A stretch of 11,641 nt of DNA, taken from contig CAJKDR010000024.1 of assembly GCA_905198755.1 (NCBI GenBank), forward strand, positions 1-11,641, read 5' to 3'. This stretch comes from an uncultured Clostridiaceae bacterium (GTDB lineage: Bacteria; Bacillota; Clostridia; TANB77; CAG-508). Position numbers and translations under genes: made by a program. Under the pieces are notes generated by a model, which saw only the letters and a list, made by a program, of their open reading frames with translations, searched no databases and had not been told where the DNA came from. Shown here in pieces: positions 1 through 7,023 of this stretch (position 1 is its first letter; each line of letters opens with the position of its first letter).

Positions 1-34
1 AAATATGGTTAACATGTAGTAACTTCTCTTTCAT
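1..34 (-). CDS. Possible 5' end of a leftward gene, cut by window edge
   Basis: An ATG at 34-32 opens a frame reading MKEKLLHVNHI to the window edge. The beginning resembles the first residues of many ABC-transporter ATPases, but eleven codons cannot establish a family. The upstream ribosome binding site is weak: only a GGA about 7 nt before the ATG. The frame upstream is closed by a TAA at 73-71, so no earlier start is likely. The orientation matches the rest of the window. The terminator-like hairpin at 63-111 points the other way, so this could equally be non-coding. Confidence 0.2.
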   Translation of the reverse strand, partial: MKEKLLHVNHI

Positions 35-62
35 ATTAATTCCATTTGTGTTCCATATTTTT

Positions 63-111
63 CCTTGTTCTTACCTCCGAATTGGACATGGTAGGTTGAA
101 CAAGGTTTTTT
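63..111 (+). terminator. Rightward intrinsic terminator-like hairpin
   Basis: CCTTGTTC (63-70) pairs with GAACAAGG (98-105), followed at once by TTTTTT (106-111) on the plus strand. Inside, TACC/GGTA (72-75 with 90-93) and TCC/GGA (76-78 with 84-86) extend the helix around a GAATT loop. A plus-strand transcript from left of the window would end here. AAATATGG (1-8) can pair with CCATATTT (53-60) just upstream, so the ending transcript may be structured. I do not recognise an RNA family. Confidence 0.55.
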
Positions 112-123
112 ATTTATAAAATA

Positions 124-168
124 TAATAGTAATAACCGTAGAATTAAATTCTACGGTTATTACTATTA
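124..168 (-). terminator. 22-bp perfect inverted repeat after the cation ATPase gene
   Basis: Positions 124-145 are the exact reverse complement of 147-168. The repeat begins 2 nt after the ATPase stop codon. On the minus strand the hairpin is followed by the T-rich ATATTTTATAAAT rather than a clean U run. It probably terminates the ATPase transcript and/or protects its 3' end. The perfect 22-bp stem is long for a simple terminator. Confidence 0.6.
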
Positions 169-169
169 A

Positions 170-2878
170 TTATTCATCTTTTGTTGTATTTATTTTCAAT
201 AATTTAAATATCTCTACTACTAAAATTGGTGAAAGTACCAACAATACTGTTTCAACAATATTTTCTTTTGGTAATTGTGCTATACTGAATATTTCTCTTA
301 ATCCAGGTATTAACAATATTACAAACATAAATGATGCTGATACTAAAATTGCTAATATTAGTTTACTATTATTCAATATACCTGTTTTGAATACTGAATT
401 TTTATTATTTCTAATATTAAATACATGAACTAATTCTGATAATGCTAAAACACAAAATGCCATTGTTTGAGCTATCTTTATCTTGGCTGCTTCATCTGTA
501 ACACCTGGTGTTGCCAATCCAACTATGAATGCAATCAATGTTATAAAACCTATCATTATTCCTTGATATATTACTCTCCATGTCATTCCTTTGGTAAATA
601 TTCCTTTATCCTTTTTATTAGGTTTTCTTTGCATAATATTTTCTGCTGCTGGATCTACTGCTAATGCTAAAGCTGGTAATGAATCTGTTACTAAATTTAT
701 CCATAATATATGAATTGGTAATAATGGTTCTAAAGCACTTATGTTAGTAATATTAAACCATTTAGCTAAAAGTGGGGTTATTAAAATTGCCACAAATAAT
801 ACTATGATTTCTCCTACATTACTTGATAATAAGAACTGTATTGCTTTTAGAATATTATCATAAATTCTTCTTCCTTCTTCAACTGCTGATACAACTGTTG
901 CAAAATTGTCATCTGTTAATATTACATCTGCTGCTTCTTTTGCAACATCTGTTCCAACAACTCCCATTGCACATCCTATATCCGCATTTTTTAATGCTGG
1001 AGCATCATTTACTCCATCACCTGTCATTGCAACTATTTCTCCATTTGCTTGCCATGCTCGTACAATTCTAACTTTATGTTCAGGTGATACTCTAGCATAT
1101 ACAGAATAATTTCTTATATTTTTTGTTAATTCTTCATCTGACATGTTTTCTAATTCACTACCAGTAATTGCTTCATCTTCATTTTCTAGTATTCCTAATT
1201 GTTTTGCTATTGCTGTAGCTGTTATTTTATGATCACCTGTTATCATAACTGTTTTTATTCCTGCAGATTTACATTTTTCTACTGCTTTTTTTGCTTCTTC
1301 TCTTGGTGGATCTATCATTCCAACCATACCAACAAAAATCAAATCGGATTCTAGTTTTTCTATTTCTTCTTTTGATTCTGGTAATTTCTTTATCTTCTTA
1401 TATCCAAATGCTAATACTCTTAAAGCATTTTTAGCCATACTCTCGTTATTTTCATATATACTCTTTTTGAATTCTTCTAAATCTTTTTCTATTTTTCCAT
1501 TTATTATATATGAAGTACAGTTTTTAAGTAATTCATCTACTCCACCTTTAGTATATACTATATATTCATTATCAATTTTATGAACTGTAGTCATTAATTT
1601 TCTAGATGAATCAAATGGAATTTCATTTAATCTATCAATACTAAATATTTTATCTATATCAATATCTAAATTCATTCCCATATCAACTAATGCTGTTTCT
1701 GTAGGATCTCCTGCTAATTCATTATTAGCTCCTACTTTTGTATCATTGCATAACATTGCATTATATATTAAACTTTCCAAATCTGATTTTGATTCAACAA
1801 ATTTAATATTTTCCATATCCATTAGTTTGTTATCCACATATATTTTTTGAACAGTCATTTTATTTTGAGTTAATGTTCCCGTTTTATCTGAACATATAAC
1901 AGATGCACTTCCTAAAGTTTCAACTGCTGGCAATCTTTTTACAATTGCATTTTTCTTAACCATTCTTTGTACACCTATTGCTAAAACAATTGTAGATACT
2001 GCTGCTAATCCTTCTGGTATTGCTGCAACTGCTAAGCTAACTGCTGTCATGAACATGTGAATGGGTTCTTTTCCATATAATAAACCTATTATGAATATCA
2101 CAACACAAATCGCTAATGCTGCTATTCCTAATATTTTTCCTAATTTATTTAATTTTTCTTGTAGTGGTGTTGTCCCTTCTTCACTAGAATTTATTATTTC
2201 AGCTATTTTTCCAACTTCAGTTTCCATTCCAGTTTCAACTACAATACCTTTTCCTCTTCCATAAGTAATCAAACTTGATGAAAATAGCATATTTGTCCTA
2301 TCACCTATGCCTGCTTCTTCATTTATTTCTTCTGTTATTTTCTCTACTGGTACAGATTCTCCTGTTAAAGCAGATTCTTGAGATTTTAAATTAACAGCTT
2401 CTATTATTCTTAAATCTGCTGGTACATAGTCTCCTGTTTCTAAAACAACTACATCTCCTGGTACCAATTCTCTAGATGGTATTACAATCATTTTTCCATT
2501 TCTGATTACCTTTGAAGCATGTGCACTTAATTTTTGTAATGCTTCTAATGATTTTTCTGCTTTATTTTCTTGTGCAACTCCTATTATTGCATTTACAATT
2601 ACAACTATTAAAATGATAATTGTATCAGTAATACCTTCTCCTTCTAATATTCCTACAATGCCAGAAACAATGGCAGCTATAATTAAAACTATTATCATAA
2701 AATCTTTAAATTGTTCTAAAAATTTTACAATTAAACTTTTCTTTTTTCTAGCCTTCAATTCATTAAATCCTACATTTTGTTGTTTTTCTTCTACTTGCTT
2801 AGATGATAAACCTTTTTCAATGTCTGTTGCTAATTCTTTTTTTACATCATTAATATTTTTTTGATACCAATTCTCCAT
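170..2878 (-). CDS. P-type IIA cation-transporting ATPase (Ca2+/Mn2+ efflux type)
   Basis: Membrane pump of 902 aa that would use ATP to export Ca2+ and/or Mn2+. Visible motifs are TGES in the actuator domain (172-175), PEGL in M4 (288-291), and DKTGTLT with phospho-acceptor Asp331. Further motifs are KGG in the nucleotide domain (444-446), ITGDH (546-550) and TGDGVNDAP (619-627). Hydrophobic pairs near 60-100, 248-300 and 680-890 give the usual ten-helix plan, and the length is normal. Aligning from memory to SERCA, the cation ligands appear kept: Glu289 (M4), Asn687 and Glu690 (M5), Asn728, Thr731 and Asp732 (M6), Glu815 (M8). The start ATG follows AAGGGAG with a 7-nt spacing. The leader carries a yybP-ykoY (Mn2+) riboswitch, as known for some bacterial P-type ATPases such as lactococcal YoaB. 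Family membership is sure; Ca2+ versus Mn2+ preference is inference. Confidence 0.95.
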   Translation of the reverse strand: MENWYQKNINDVKKELATDIEKGLSSKQVEEKQQNVGFNELKARKKKSLIVKFLEQFKDFMIIVLIIAAIVSGIVGILEGEGITDTIIILIVVIVNAIIGVAQENKAEKSLEALQKLSAHASKVIRNGKMIVIPSRELVPGDVVVLETGDYVPADLRIIEAVNLKSQESALTGESVPVEKITEEINEEAGIGDRTNMLFSSSLITYGRGKGIVVETGMETEVGKIAEIINSSEEGTTPLQEKLNKLGKILGIAALAICVVIFIIGLLYGKEPIHMFMTAVSLAVAAIPEGLAAVSTIVLAIGVQRMVKKNAIVKRLPAVETLGSASVICSDKTGTLTQNKMTVQKIYVDNKLMDMENIKFVESKSDLESLIYNAMLCNDTKVGANNELAGDPTETALVDMGMNLDIDIDKIFSIDRLNEIPFDSSRKLMTTVHKIDNEYIVYTKGGVDELLKNCTSYIINGKIEKDLEEFKKSIYENNESMAKNALRVLAFGYKKIKKLPESKEEIEKLESDLIFVGMVGMIDPPREEAKKAVEKCKSAGIKTVMITGDHKITATAIAKQLGILENEDEAITGSELENMSDEELTKNIRNYSVYARVSPEHKVRIVRAWQANGEIVAMTGDGVNDAPALKNADIGCAMGVVGTDVAKEAADVILTDDNFATVVSAVEEGRRIYDNILKAIQFLLSSNVGEIIVLFVAILITPLLAKWFNITNISALEPLLPIHILWINLVTDSLPALALAVDPAAENIMQRKPNKKDKGIFTKGMTWRVIYQGIMIGFITLIAFIVGLATPGVTDEAAKIKIAQTMAFCVLALSELVHVFNIRNNKNSVFKTGILNNSKLILAILVSASFMFVILLIPGLREIFSIAQLPKENIVETVLLVLSPILVVEIFKLLKINTTKDE

Positions 2879-2905
2879 ACCTTTTCTCCCTTCATAATTA
2901 GCTTA

Positions 2906-2931
2906 GGCGGACAGGGTTGTCCGCCCCTACA
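2906..2931. repeat. GC-rich palindromic repeat in the ATPase leader (copy 1)
   Basis: GGCGGACA (2906-2913) and TGTCCGCC (2918-2925) form a perfect 8-bp stem with a 4-nt loop, followed by CCTACA. Its GC content stands out sharply from the flanks. Positions 2911-2931 match 19 of 21 bases of 6257-6277 inside uvrA, in the same orientation. The hairpin lies between the riboswitch terminator and the ATPase ribosome binding site (about 2888-2895). It could influence translation, but it looks like a dispersed element rather than a dedicated regulator. Confidence 0.75.
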
Positions 2932-2946
2932 TATATCATTTCCTAA

Positions 2947-2997
2947 CAAAAAAAACTTTTAAGAAATGATATAATCTACTATCCATTTCTTAAAAGT
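2947..2997 (-). terminator. Intrinsic terminator of the Mn2+ riboswitch
   Basis: ACTTTTAAGAAATG (2955-2968) and CATTTCTTAAAAGT (2984-2997) form a perfect 14-bp stem with a 15-nt loop. On the minus strand it is followed directly by a run of T (2955-2948), the hallmark of an intrinsic terminator. Its 5' arm includes the CUUUU (2996-2992) that closes helix P1 of the aptamer, so aptamer closure and termination exclude each other. This is the arrangement expected of an ON switch. Confidence 0.8.
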
Positions 2998-3074
2998 CTT
3001 GCTTACCATAAAGGTTACTAACCAGATTTAACATCGCGATTGTTGATTAGTAGTTTATAAAGCTACTCCCTTTT
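2992..3074 (-). promoter_or_regulatory. yybP-ykoY manganese riboswitch aptamer
   Basis: Read on the minus strand, the element begins AAAAGGGAGTAGC (3074-3062) and ends GCAAGACTTTT (3002-2992). These match the two conserved ends of the yybP-ykoY family as I know it from the Lactococcus aptamer (AAAGGGGAGUAGC ... GCAAGACCUUU). The AAAAG/CUUUU P1 helix here is a compensated variant of AAAGG/CCUUU. Internal helices are visible: ACTAA/TTAGT (P3) and ACC/GGT (P4). The family binds Mn2+ and controls Mn2+ or cation exporters. Here it lies directly upstream of a P-type ATPase, with a terminator competing for P1, so Mn2+ binding should permit readthrough. Confidence 0.85.
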
Positions 3075-3079
3075 AATAA

Positions 3080-3085
3080 ATTATA
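3080..3085 (-). promoter_or_regulatory. -10 element of the riboswitch-ATPase transcript
   Basis: A perfect TATAAT lies at 3085-3080 on the minus strand. It would place the transcription start near 3073-3074, exactly where the aptamer begins. The -35 region is poor: the best options are TTAAAT- or TAAATA-like hexamers at 17-18 bp spacing. The match between predicted start and aptamer boundary is the main support. Confidence 0.55.
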
Positions 3086-3189
3086 ACCATTTTAACATTA
3101 ATTATTTAACTTTGCAATAATTTATTTTGTATATTTTTTATTTTTTTGAAAATACTAGTATTATATCATTTTAATGGAGGTGCTTATCA

Positions 3190-3276
3190 ATGGCAAAGAG
3201 TAAAAAAAATAAAGATAACAAACAAAATAAGGGTAATAACAACGAACAAAACGAAGTTCAAAACAATAATAACTAA
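3190..3276 (+). CDS. Small Asn/Lys/Gln-rich protein, 28 aa, unknown function
   Basis: This is the only rightward coding candidate in the window. ATG at 3190 follows TGGAGGTG (GGAGG about 10 nt upstream) and the frame ends in TAA at 3274-3276. The 28-residue product begins MAKSKKNKDN and ends QNNNN. It is basic at the start, rich in Asn, Lys and Gln, and has one hydrophobic residue beyond the first two. It would be disordered and soluble. A hairpin terminator follows 1-2 nt later, which supports a discrete gene. Very short, hydrophilic, Asn/Lys-rich proteins are common among minor spore proteins, and the organism sporulates, but that is only a suggestion. I found no convincing promoter in 3100-3175. 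It could also be an unexpressed chance frame. Confidence 0.55.
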   Translation: MAKSKKNKDNKQNKGNNNEQNEVQNNNN

Positions 3277-3277
3277 G

Positions 3278-3303
3278 AAAAATGTAGGTCTCCCTACATT
3301 TTC
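3278..3303. terminator. Bidirectional terminator between convergent genes
   Basis: AAAATGTAGG (3279-3288) pairs with CCTACATTTT (3293-3302) around a 4-nt loop. On the plus strand the right arm ends in TTTTCTT; on the minus strand the stem ends in TTTTT. It lies between the stop of the rightward 28-aa ORF (3276) and the stop of the leftward transglutaminase-like gene (3304), so it can end both transcripts. Confidence 0.75.
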
Positions 3304-4125
3304 TTAAATTTCTATTTCTTCTTTATCTATTTCTTTTTGGTATTCTAAAAAATTAGAATATGAATATTTTCCCTCTGTTGATTTTCCTTTATTTTCTGAT
3401 GCTTCCAACATATCTTCTTCTGAACTAGTTAATGATATTGATTTTGTTTTTAATGATTTCATTTCTTCATCTAATTTTATACTTTTTTTATCTTCATATC
3501 CTATTTTTCCTTTTAATTCTAATGGTATTGCTGTTAATAAACTTGTATCTATTATATATCTTTTTTCATTGTACGTTACTTCTATCCAAGCATGATTTCC
3601 ATTAGCAGCTCCTTTTGTACCTGTTATTATTGGCAATATTCCCTTATGCAATTCTACATCTTTAAATATATCATCATACAATATTCCAACTAATTCACTT
3701 GTGTATCCACATGTTCCAATATTTTTTCCTCTTGCAAAGTATTCATATAATGATGAATACCCACATAAATTTATCTTTTTAGCTTTATTAAAAAAAGTTA
3801 TATTATTTTTATCTTTTATTTTTTCTAATGGAATTATTGTACCATTTATCAAATTATCTCTTAGAAATGTAGATTCTTCTTTGCTAACATGTCCATCTGT
3901 CGCTTCTACTCTTAAATGGTTTATTTTTGCTCCTTTTGTATTGAATAATAATACTGTATCTAATTTTTCTTTATCTTTTTCTGATAAAAAACCATCTTTT
4001 TTTCTAATTATATTTAATCTTTGCAAAACACTATTACTAATAAAAGATATTTCTTTCCATTGTATTGCATCATTCTTTCTTTTTTGTTCAAAAATATTTT
4101 CTGCTTCTCTTGACATACTAAACAT
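3304..4125 (-). CDS. Transglutaminase-like (papain-fold) protein, function unknown
   Basis: A 273-aa protein with a Cys-His-Asp pattern typical of the transglutaminase-like superfamily. Cys139 lies in GTCGYTSELV, His178 in GNHAWIEV and Asp193 in YIIDTS, in the expected order and spacing. The family includes cysteine proteases, amidases and cross-linkers, so the reaction cannot be named. No signal peptide or membrane segment is visible, so it is probably cytoplasmic. The N-terminal 130 residues are charged and unrecognised; the C-terminal 70 are Glu/Lys/Ser-rich. The ATG lies 3 nt after the uvrA stop (TAA-ACA-ATG) and its ribosome binding site (AAGGA) sits in the last uvrA codons. It is therefore co-transcribed and probably translationally coupled with uvrA. 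I know of no established link between such a protein and nucleotide excision repair. Confidence 0.8.
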   Translation of the reverse strand: MFSMSREAENIFEQKRKNDAIQWKEISFISNSVLQRLNIIRKKDGFLSEKDKEKLDTVLLFNTKGAKINHLRVEATDGHVSKEESTFLRDNLINGTIIPLEKIKDKNNITFFNKAKKINLCGYSSLYEYFARGKNIGTCGYTSELVGILYDDIFKDVELHKGILPIITGTKGAANGNHAWIEVTYNEKRYIIDTSLLTAIPLELKGKIGYEDKKSIKLDEEMKSLKTKSISLTSSEEDMLEASENKGKSTEGKYSYSNFLEYQKEIDKEEIEI

Positions 4126-4128
4126 TGT

Positions 4129-6999
4129 TTACATTCCTTCTTTTTCTAAAAACTTTTTCAAGAATTGTCCTGTATATGATTTTTCATTTTTTATTATTTG
4201 TTCTGGTGTTCCAACTTGTACTATTGTTCCACCATTATCCCCACCTTCTGGTCCTAAGTCTATTATATAATCTGCTGTTTTAATTAAATCTAGATTATGT
4301 TCTATAACTATTATTGTATTTCCTGTATCAACCAGTCTTTGTAATATATTTACTAGTTTATGAACATCTGCTATATGAAGTCCTGTTGTTGGTTCATCTA
4401 ATATATATAGTGTTTTGCCTGTTGGTTTTTTAGACAATTCTGTTGCTAGTTTAACTCTTTGAGCTTCTCCTCCAGATAGTGTTGTTGATGGTTGTCCCAA
4501 TTTTATATATCCTAGACCAACATCATATAATGTCTGTATTTTTTGTTTTATCTTTGGTATATTTTTGAAGAACTCTAAAGATTCTTCCACTGTCATATCT
4601 AATACATCAGATATTGTTTTTCCTTTATATTTTACGCTTAATGTTTCACTATTATAACGTTTTCCATGGCAAACTTCACAAGGTACATATATATCTGGTA
4701 AAAAGTGCATACCTATTTTTATTATTCCATCTCCTTGGCACGCTTCACATCTTCCGCCTTTTACATTAAAACTAAATCTTCCTTTTTCATATCCTCTTAA
4801 TTTAGCTTCATTTGTTCCCGCAAATATATCTCTTATATAATCAAATACTCCTGTGTATGTTGCTGGATTTGATCTTGGTGTTCTTCCTATTGGTGATTGA
4901 TCTATATTTATAATTTTATCTATATTCTCTAATCCCTTTACCTCTTTGCATTTTCCTGGTTTATCTTTTGCGCCATTTAAATCTCTTGCAATTGTTTTAT
5001 AAAGTACATCATTAACCAATGTACTCTTTCCTGAGCCTGATACTCCTGTTACACATGTAAATACACCTAATGGAAACTTAACATTAATATTTTTCAAGTT
5101 ATGTTCTTTTGCTCCAATTATTTCTATTGATTCTCTTCTTGGTTTTCTTCTCTTTTCTGGTACTTTAATTTTTTTTCTTCTTGATAGATATTGCCCTGTA
5201 ATAGAGTCTGGTACTTGCATTACTTCTTCTGCTGTTCCTTGTGCCATTACTCTACCACCATGAATACCTGGTCCTGGTCCTATATCTATTATTTGATCTG
5301 CTGCAAGCATTGTATCTTCATCATGCTCTACAACTAGCACTGTGTTTCCTAAATCTCTTAATTTTTTTAATGTAGCAATCAATTTATCGTTATCTCTTTG
5401 ATGTAATCCTATGCTTGGTTCATCTAAGATATACAATACCCCTGTTAACGCTGATCCAATTTGTGTTGCAAGACGTATACGTTGTGCTTCTCCACCTGAT
5501 AATGTACCTGCTGATCTTGATAATGTTAAATACTCTAATCCTACATCCATTAAGAATTGTAGTCTTTTATTTAATTCTTTCATTATTTGGTTTGAAATCA
5601 TTTTTTCTTTTTCTATAAGTTCTAGATTATTTATATACTCTTTTATTTCATTAACAGGCATATCTGTTAATTCTTTTATATTTTTATCTCCAACTCTTAC
5701 TGATAAGCTTTCTTCTTTTAACCTTGCACCTTTACATGTAGGGCAGTCGCTTTCGCTCATATAGTATTCATAAAAATCTCTCATTCCTTGAGATTTAGTT
5801 TCTGAATGTCTTCTTTCTAGTGTTGGTATTACCCCTTCAAATGGTGCAGTAAATTTTCTTGTTCCTGCTGTTGATGTATATTCAAAATCTATTTCTTCAT
5901 CTCCTGTACCATACAATATTTTATCTAAGAACCACCTTGGTAATTTTTTTATTGGTACTTTAATATCTACATTATAGTGTTTTGCAATACTTTCAAAATA
6001 CATCTTAGCCATTGTTTCTGATTTTTTCATTGTGCTTGCTCCAAAAGCTTTTACTCCATCATATAGAGTTTTATTTTTGTCTGGTATTATTAAGTCTTCA
6101 TCCATTTTCATTAGATATCCTATACCTGCACATGATGGACATGCTCCAAAAGGATTATTAAATGAAAACATTCTTGGTGTTAGCTCTTCAAAACTTATTC
6201 CGCAATCTGGACAGGCATAATTGCAACTATATAACATATCCTCATTTTCCTGTTGAACAGAGTTGTCCGCTCCTACACTTTTCTTTGATATATTAATCAT
6301 TACTGTATTATTTGCATGTTTTAATGCTATTTCTATTGATTCTGTAAGTCTACTTTTTATTTCTTCTTTTATTACTAGCCTATCCACAATAATTTCTACA
6401 TTATGTTTTTTCTTTCTATCTATTTGTAAATCATCTGAAAGTTCTACTGTTTCTCCATCTATTCTAGCACGTACAAATCCTTCTTTTTGAAATCCTTGCA
6501 ATAGTTTTGTAAATTCACCTTTTCTTCCTCTAATTATTGGTGATAATACCTGAATTTTGGTTCCTTCTTCTAATTTCATAACATTATCAACAATTTGATC
6601 TATTGTTTGCTTTTCTATTTTTTTACCACATTTTGGACAATAAGGCACACCTATTCTAGCATACAACAAACGTATGTAATCATATATTTCTGTAACAGTT
6701 CCAACTGTAGAACGTGGATTCTTTGATGTTGTTTTTTGATCTATTGAAATTGCTGGTGATAATCCTTCTATTAGTTCAACATCTGGTTTTTCCATTAATC
6801 CTAAGAATTGTCTTGCATATGCTGACAAGCTTTCTACATATCTTCTTTGTCCTTCTGCATATAATGTATCAAAGGCTAAAGAAGACTTTCCAGAACCTGA
6901 AAGTCCTGTTATAACAACTAATTTATCTCTAGGAATCTCTAAACTTATATTTTTTAAGTTATGTTCTTTTGCTCCTTTTATTATTATTTTATCGTTCAT
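4129..6999 (-). CDS. uvrA: UvrA, excinuclease ABC subunit A
   Basis: DNA-damage recognition ATPase of nucleotide excision repair. As a dimer it loads UvrB at lesions. It is 956 aa, normal length. The first ABC module has Walker A GLSGSGKS (32-39), signature LSGGEAQR (500-507) and Walker B with LDEPS (525-529). The second has Walker A GVSGSGKST (652-660), signature LSGGEAQR (841-848) and LDEPT (867-871). Zinc-binding pairs are CPKC (121-124), CPDC (263-266), CPSC (287-290), CPTC (419-422), CEAC (751-754) and CEVC (774-777). The start ATG follows GGGGGT. A strong sigma-A promoter lies just upstream, with a possible LexA-like operator. Residues 241-250 (SVGADNSVQQ) are encoded by a degenerate copy of the palindromic repeat also present at 2906-2931, an in-frame insertion just before the second zinc pair. 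No uvrB or uvrC is adjacent. Confidence 0.98.
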   Translation of the reverse strand: MNDKIIIKGAKEHNLKNISLEIPRDKLVVITGLSGSGKSSLAFDTLYAEGQRRYVESLSAYARQFLGLMEKPDVELIEGLSPAISIDQKTTSKNPRSTVGTVTEIYDYIRLLYARIGVPYCPKCGKKIEKQTIDQIVDNVMKLEEGTKIQVLSPIIRGRKGEFTKLLQGFQKEGFVRARIDGETVELSDDLQIDRKKKHNVEIIVDRLVIKEEIKSRLTESIEIALKHANNTVMINISKKSVGADNSVQQENEDMLYSCNYACPDCGISFEELTPRMFSFNNPFGACPSCAGIGYLMKMDEDLIIPDKNKTLYDGVKAFGASTMKKSETMAKMYFESIAKHYNVDIKVPIKKLPRWFLDKILYGTGDEEIDFEYTSTAGTRKFTAPFEGVIPTLERRHSETKSQGMRDFYEYYMSESDCPTCKGARLKEESLSVRVGDKNIKELTDMPVNEIKEYINNLELIEKEKMISNQIMKELNKRLQFLMDVGLEYLTLSRSAGTLSGGEAQRIRLATQIGSALTGVLYILDEPSIGLHQRDNDKLIATLKKLRDLGNTVLVVEHDEDTMLAADQIIDIGPGPGIHGGRVMAQGTAEEVMQVPDSITGQYLSRRKKIKVPEKRRKPRRESIEIIGAKEHNLKNINVKFPLGVFTCVTGVSGSGKSTLVNDVLYKTIARDLNGAKDKPGKCKEVKGLENIDKIINIDQSPIGRTPRSNPATYTGVFDYIRDIFAGTNEAKLRGYEKGRFSFNVKGGRCEACQGDGIIKIGMHFLPDIYVPCEVCHGKRYNSETLSVKYKGKTISDVLDMTVEESLEFFKNIPKIKQKIQTLYDVGLGYIKLGQPSTTLSGGEAQRVKLATELSKKPTGKTLYILDEPTTGLHIADVHKLVNILQRLVDTGNTIIVIEHNLDLIKTADYIIDLGPEGGDNGGTIVQVGTPEQIIKNEKSYTGQFLKKFLEKEGM
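6252..6277. repeat. Degenerate palindromic repeat inside uvrA (copy 2)
   Basis: Positions 6257-6277 match 2911-2931 at 19 of 21 bases. Over the whole 26-bp unit the match is 21 of 26. The left arm of the palindrome (GTTGAACA here, GGCGGACA in copy 1) has decayed, so the hairpin is weakened. The frame stays open and encodes about UvrA residues 241-250. Confidence 0.65.
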
Positions 7000-7023
7000 T
7001 TTTTACCCCCGTATAACGTAGTT

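Noticed and set aside
36..89. 17-codon minus-strand frame beginning MSNSEV
   Set aside because: No ribosome binding site and it lies within the hairpin; too short to support.
3..119. Plus-strand frame open from the window edge to TAA at 117-119
   Set aside because: No known protein features in the 38 codons, and it runs through the terminator-like hairpin and T run, so openness is probably chance.
3701..4270. 189-codon plus-strand open frame across the uvrA end and the transglutaminase-like gene
   Set aside because: It is antisense to two well-supported genes, has an Ile/Phe/Ser-rich composition typical of the complement of AT-rich coding DNA, and no convincing ribosome binding site.
5411..5764. 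117-codon plus-strand frame inside uvrA
   Set aside because: Antisense shadow of the conserved UvrA signature region; no independent signal.
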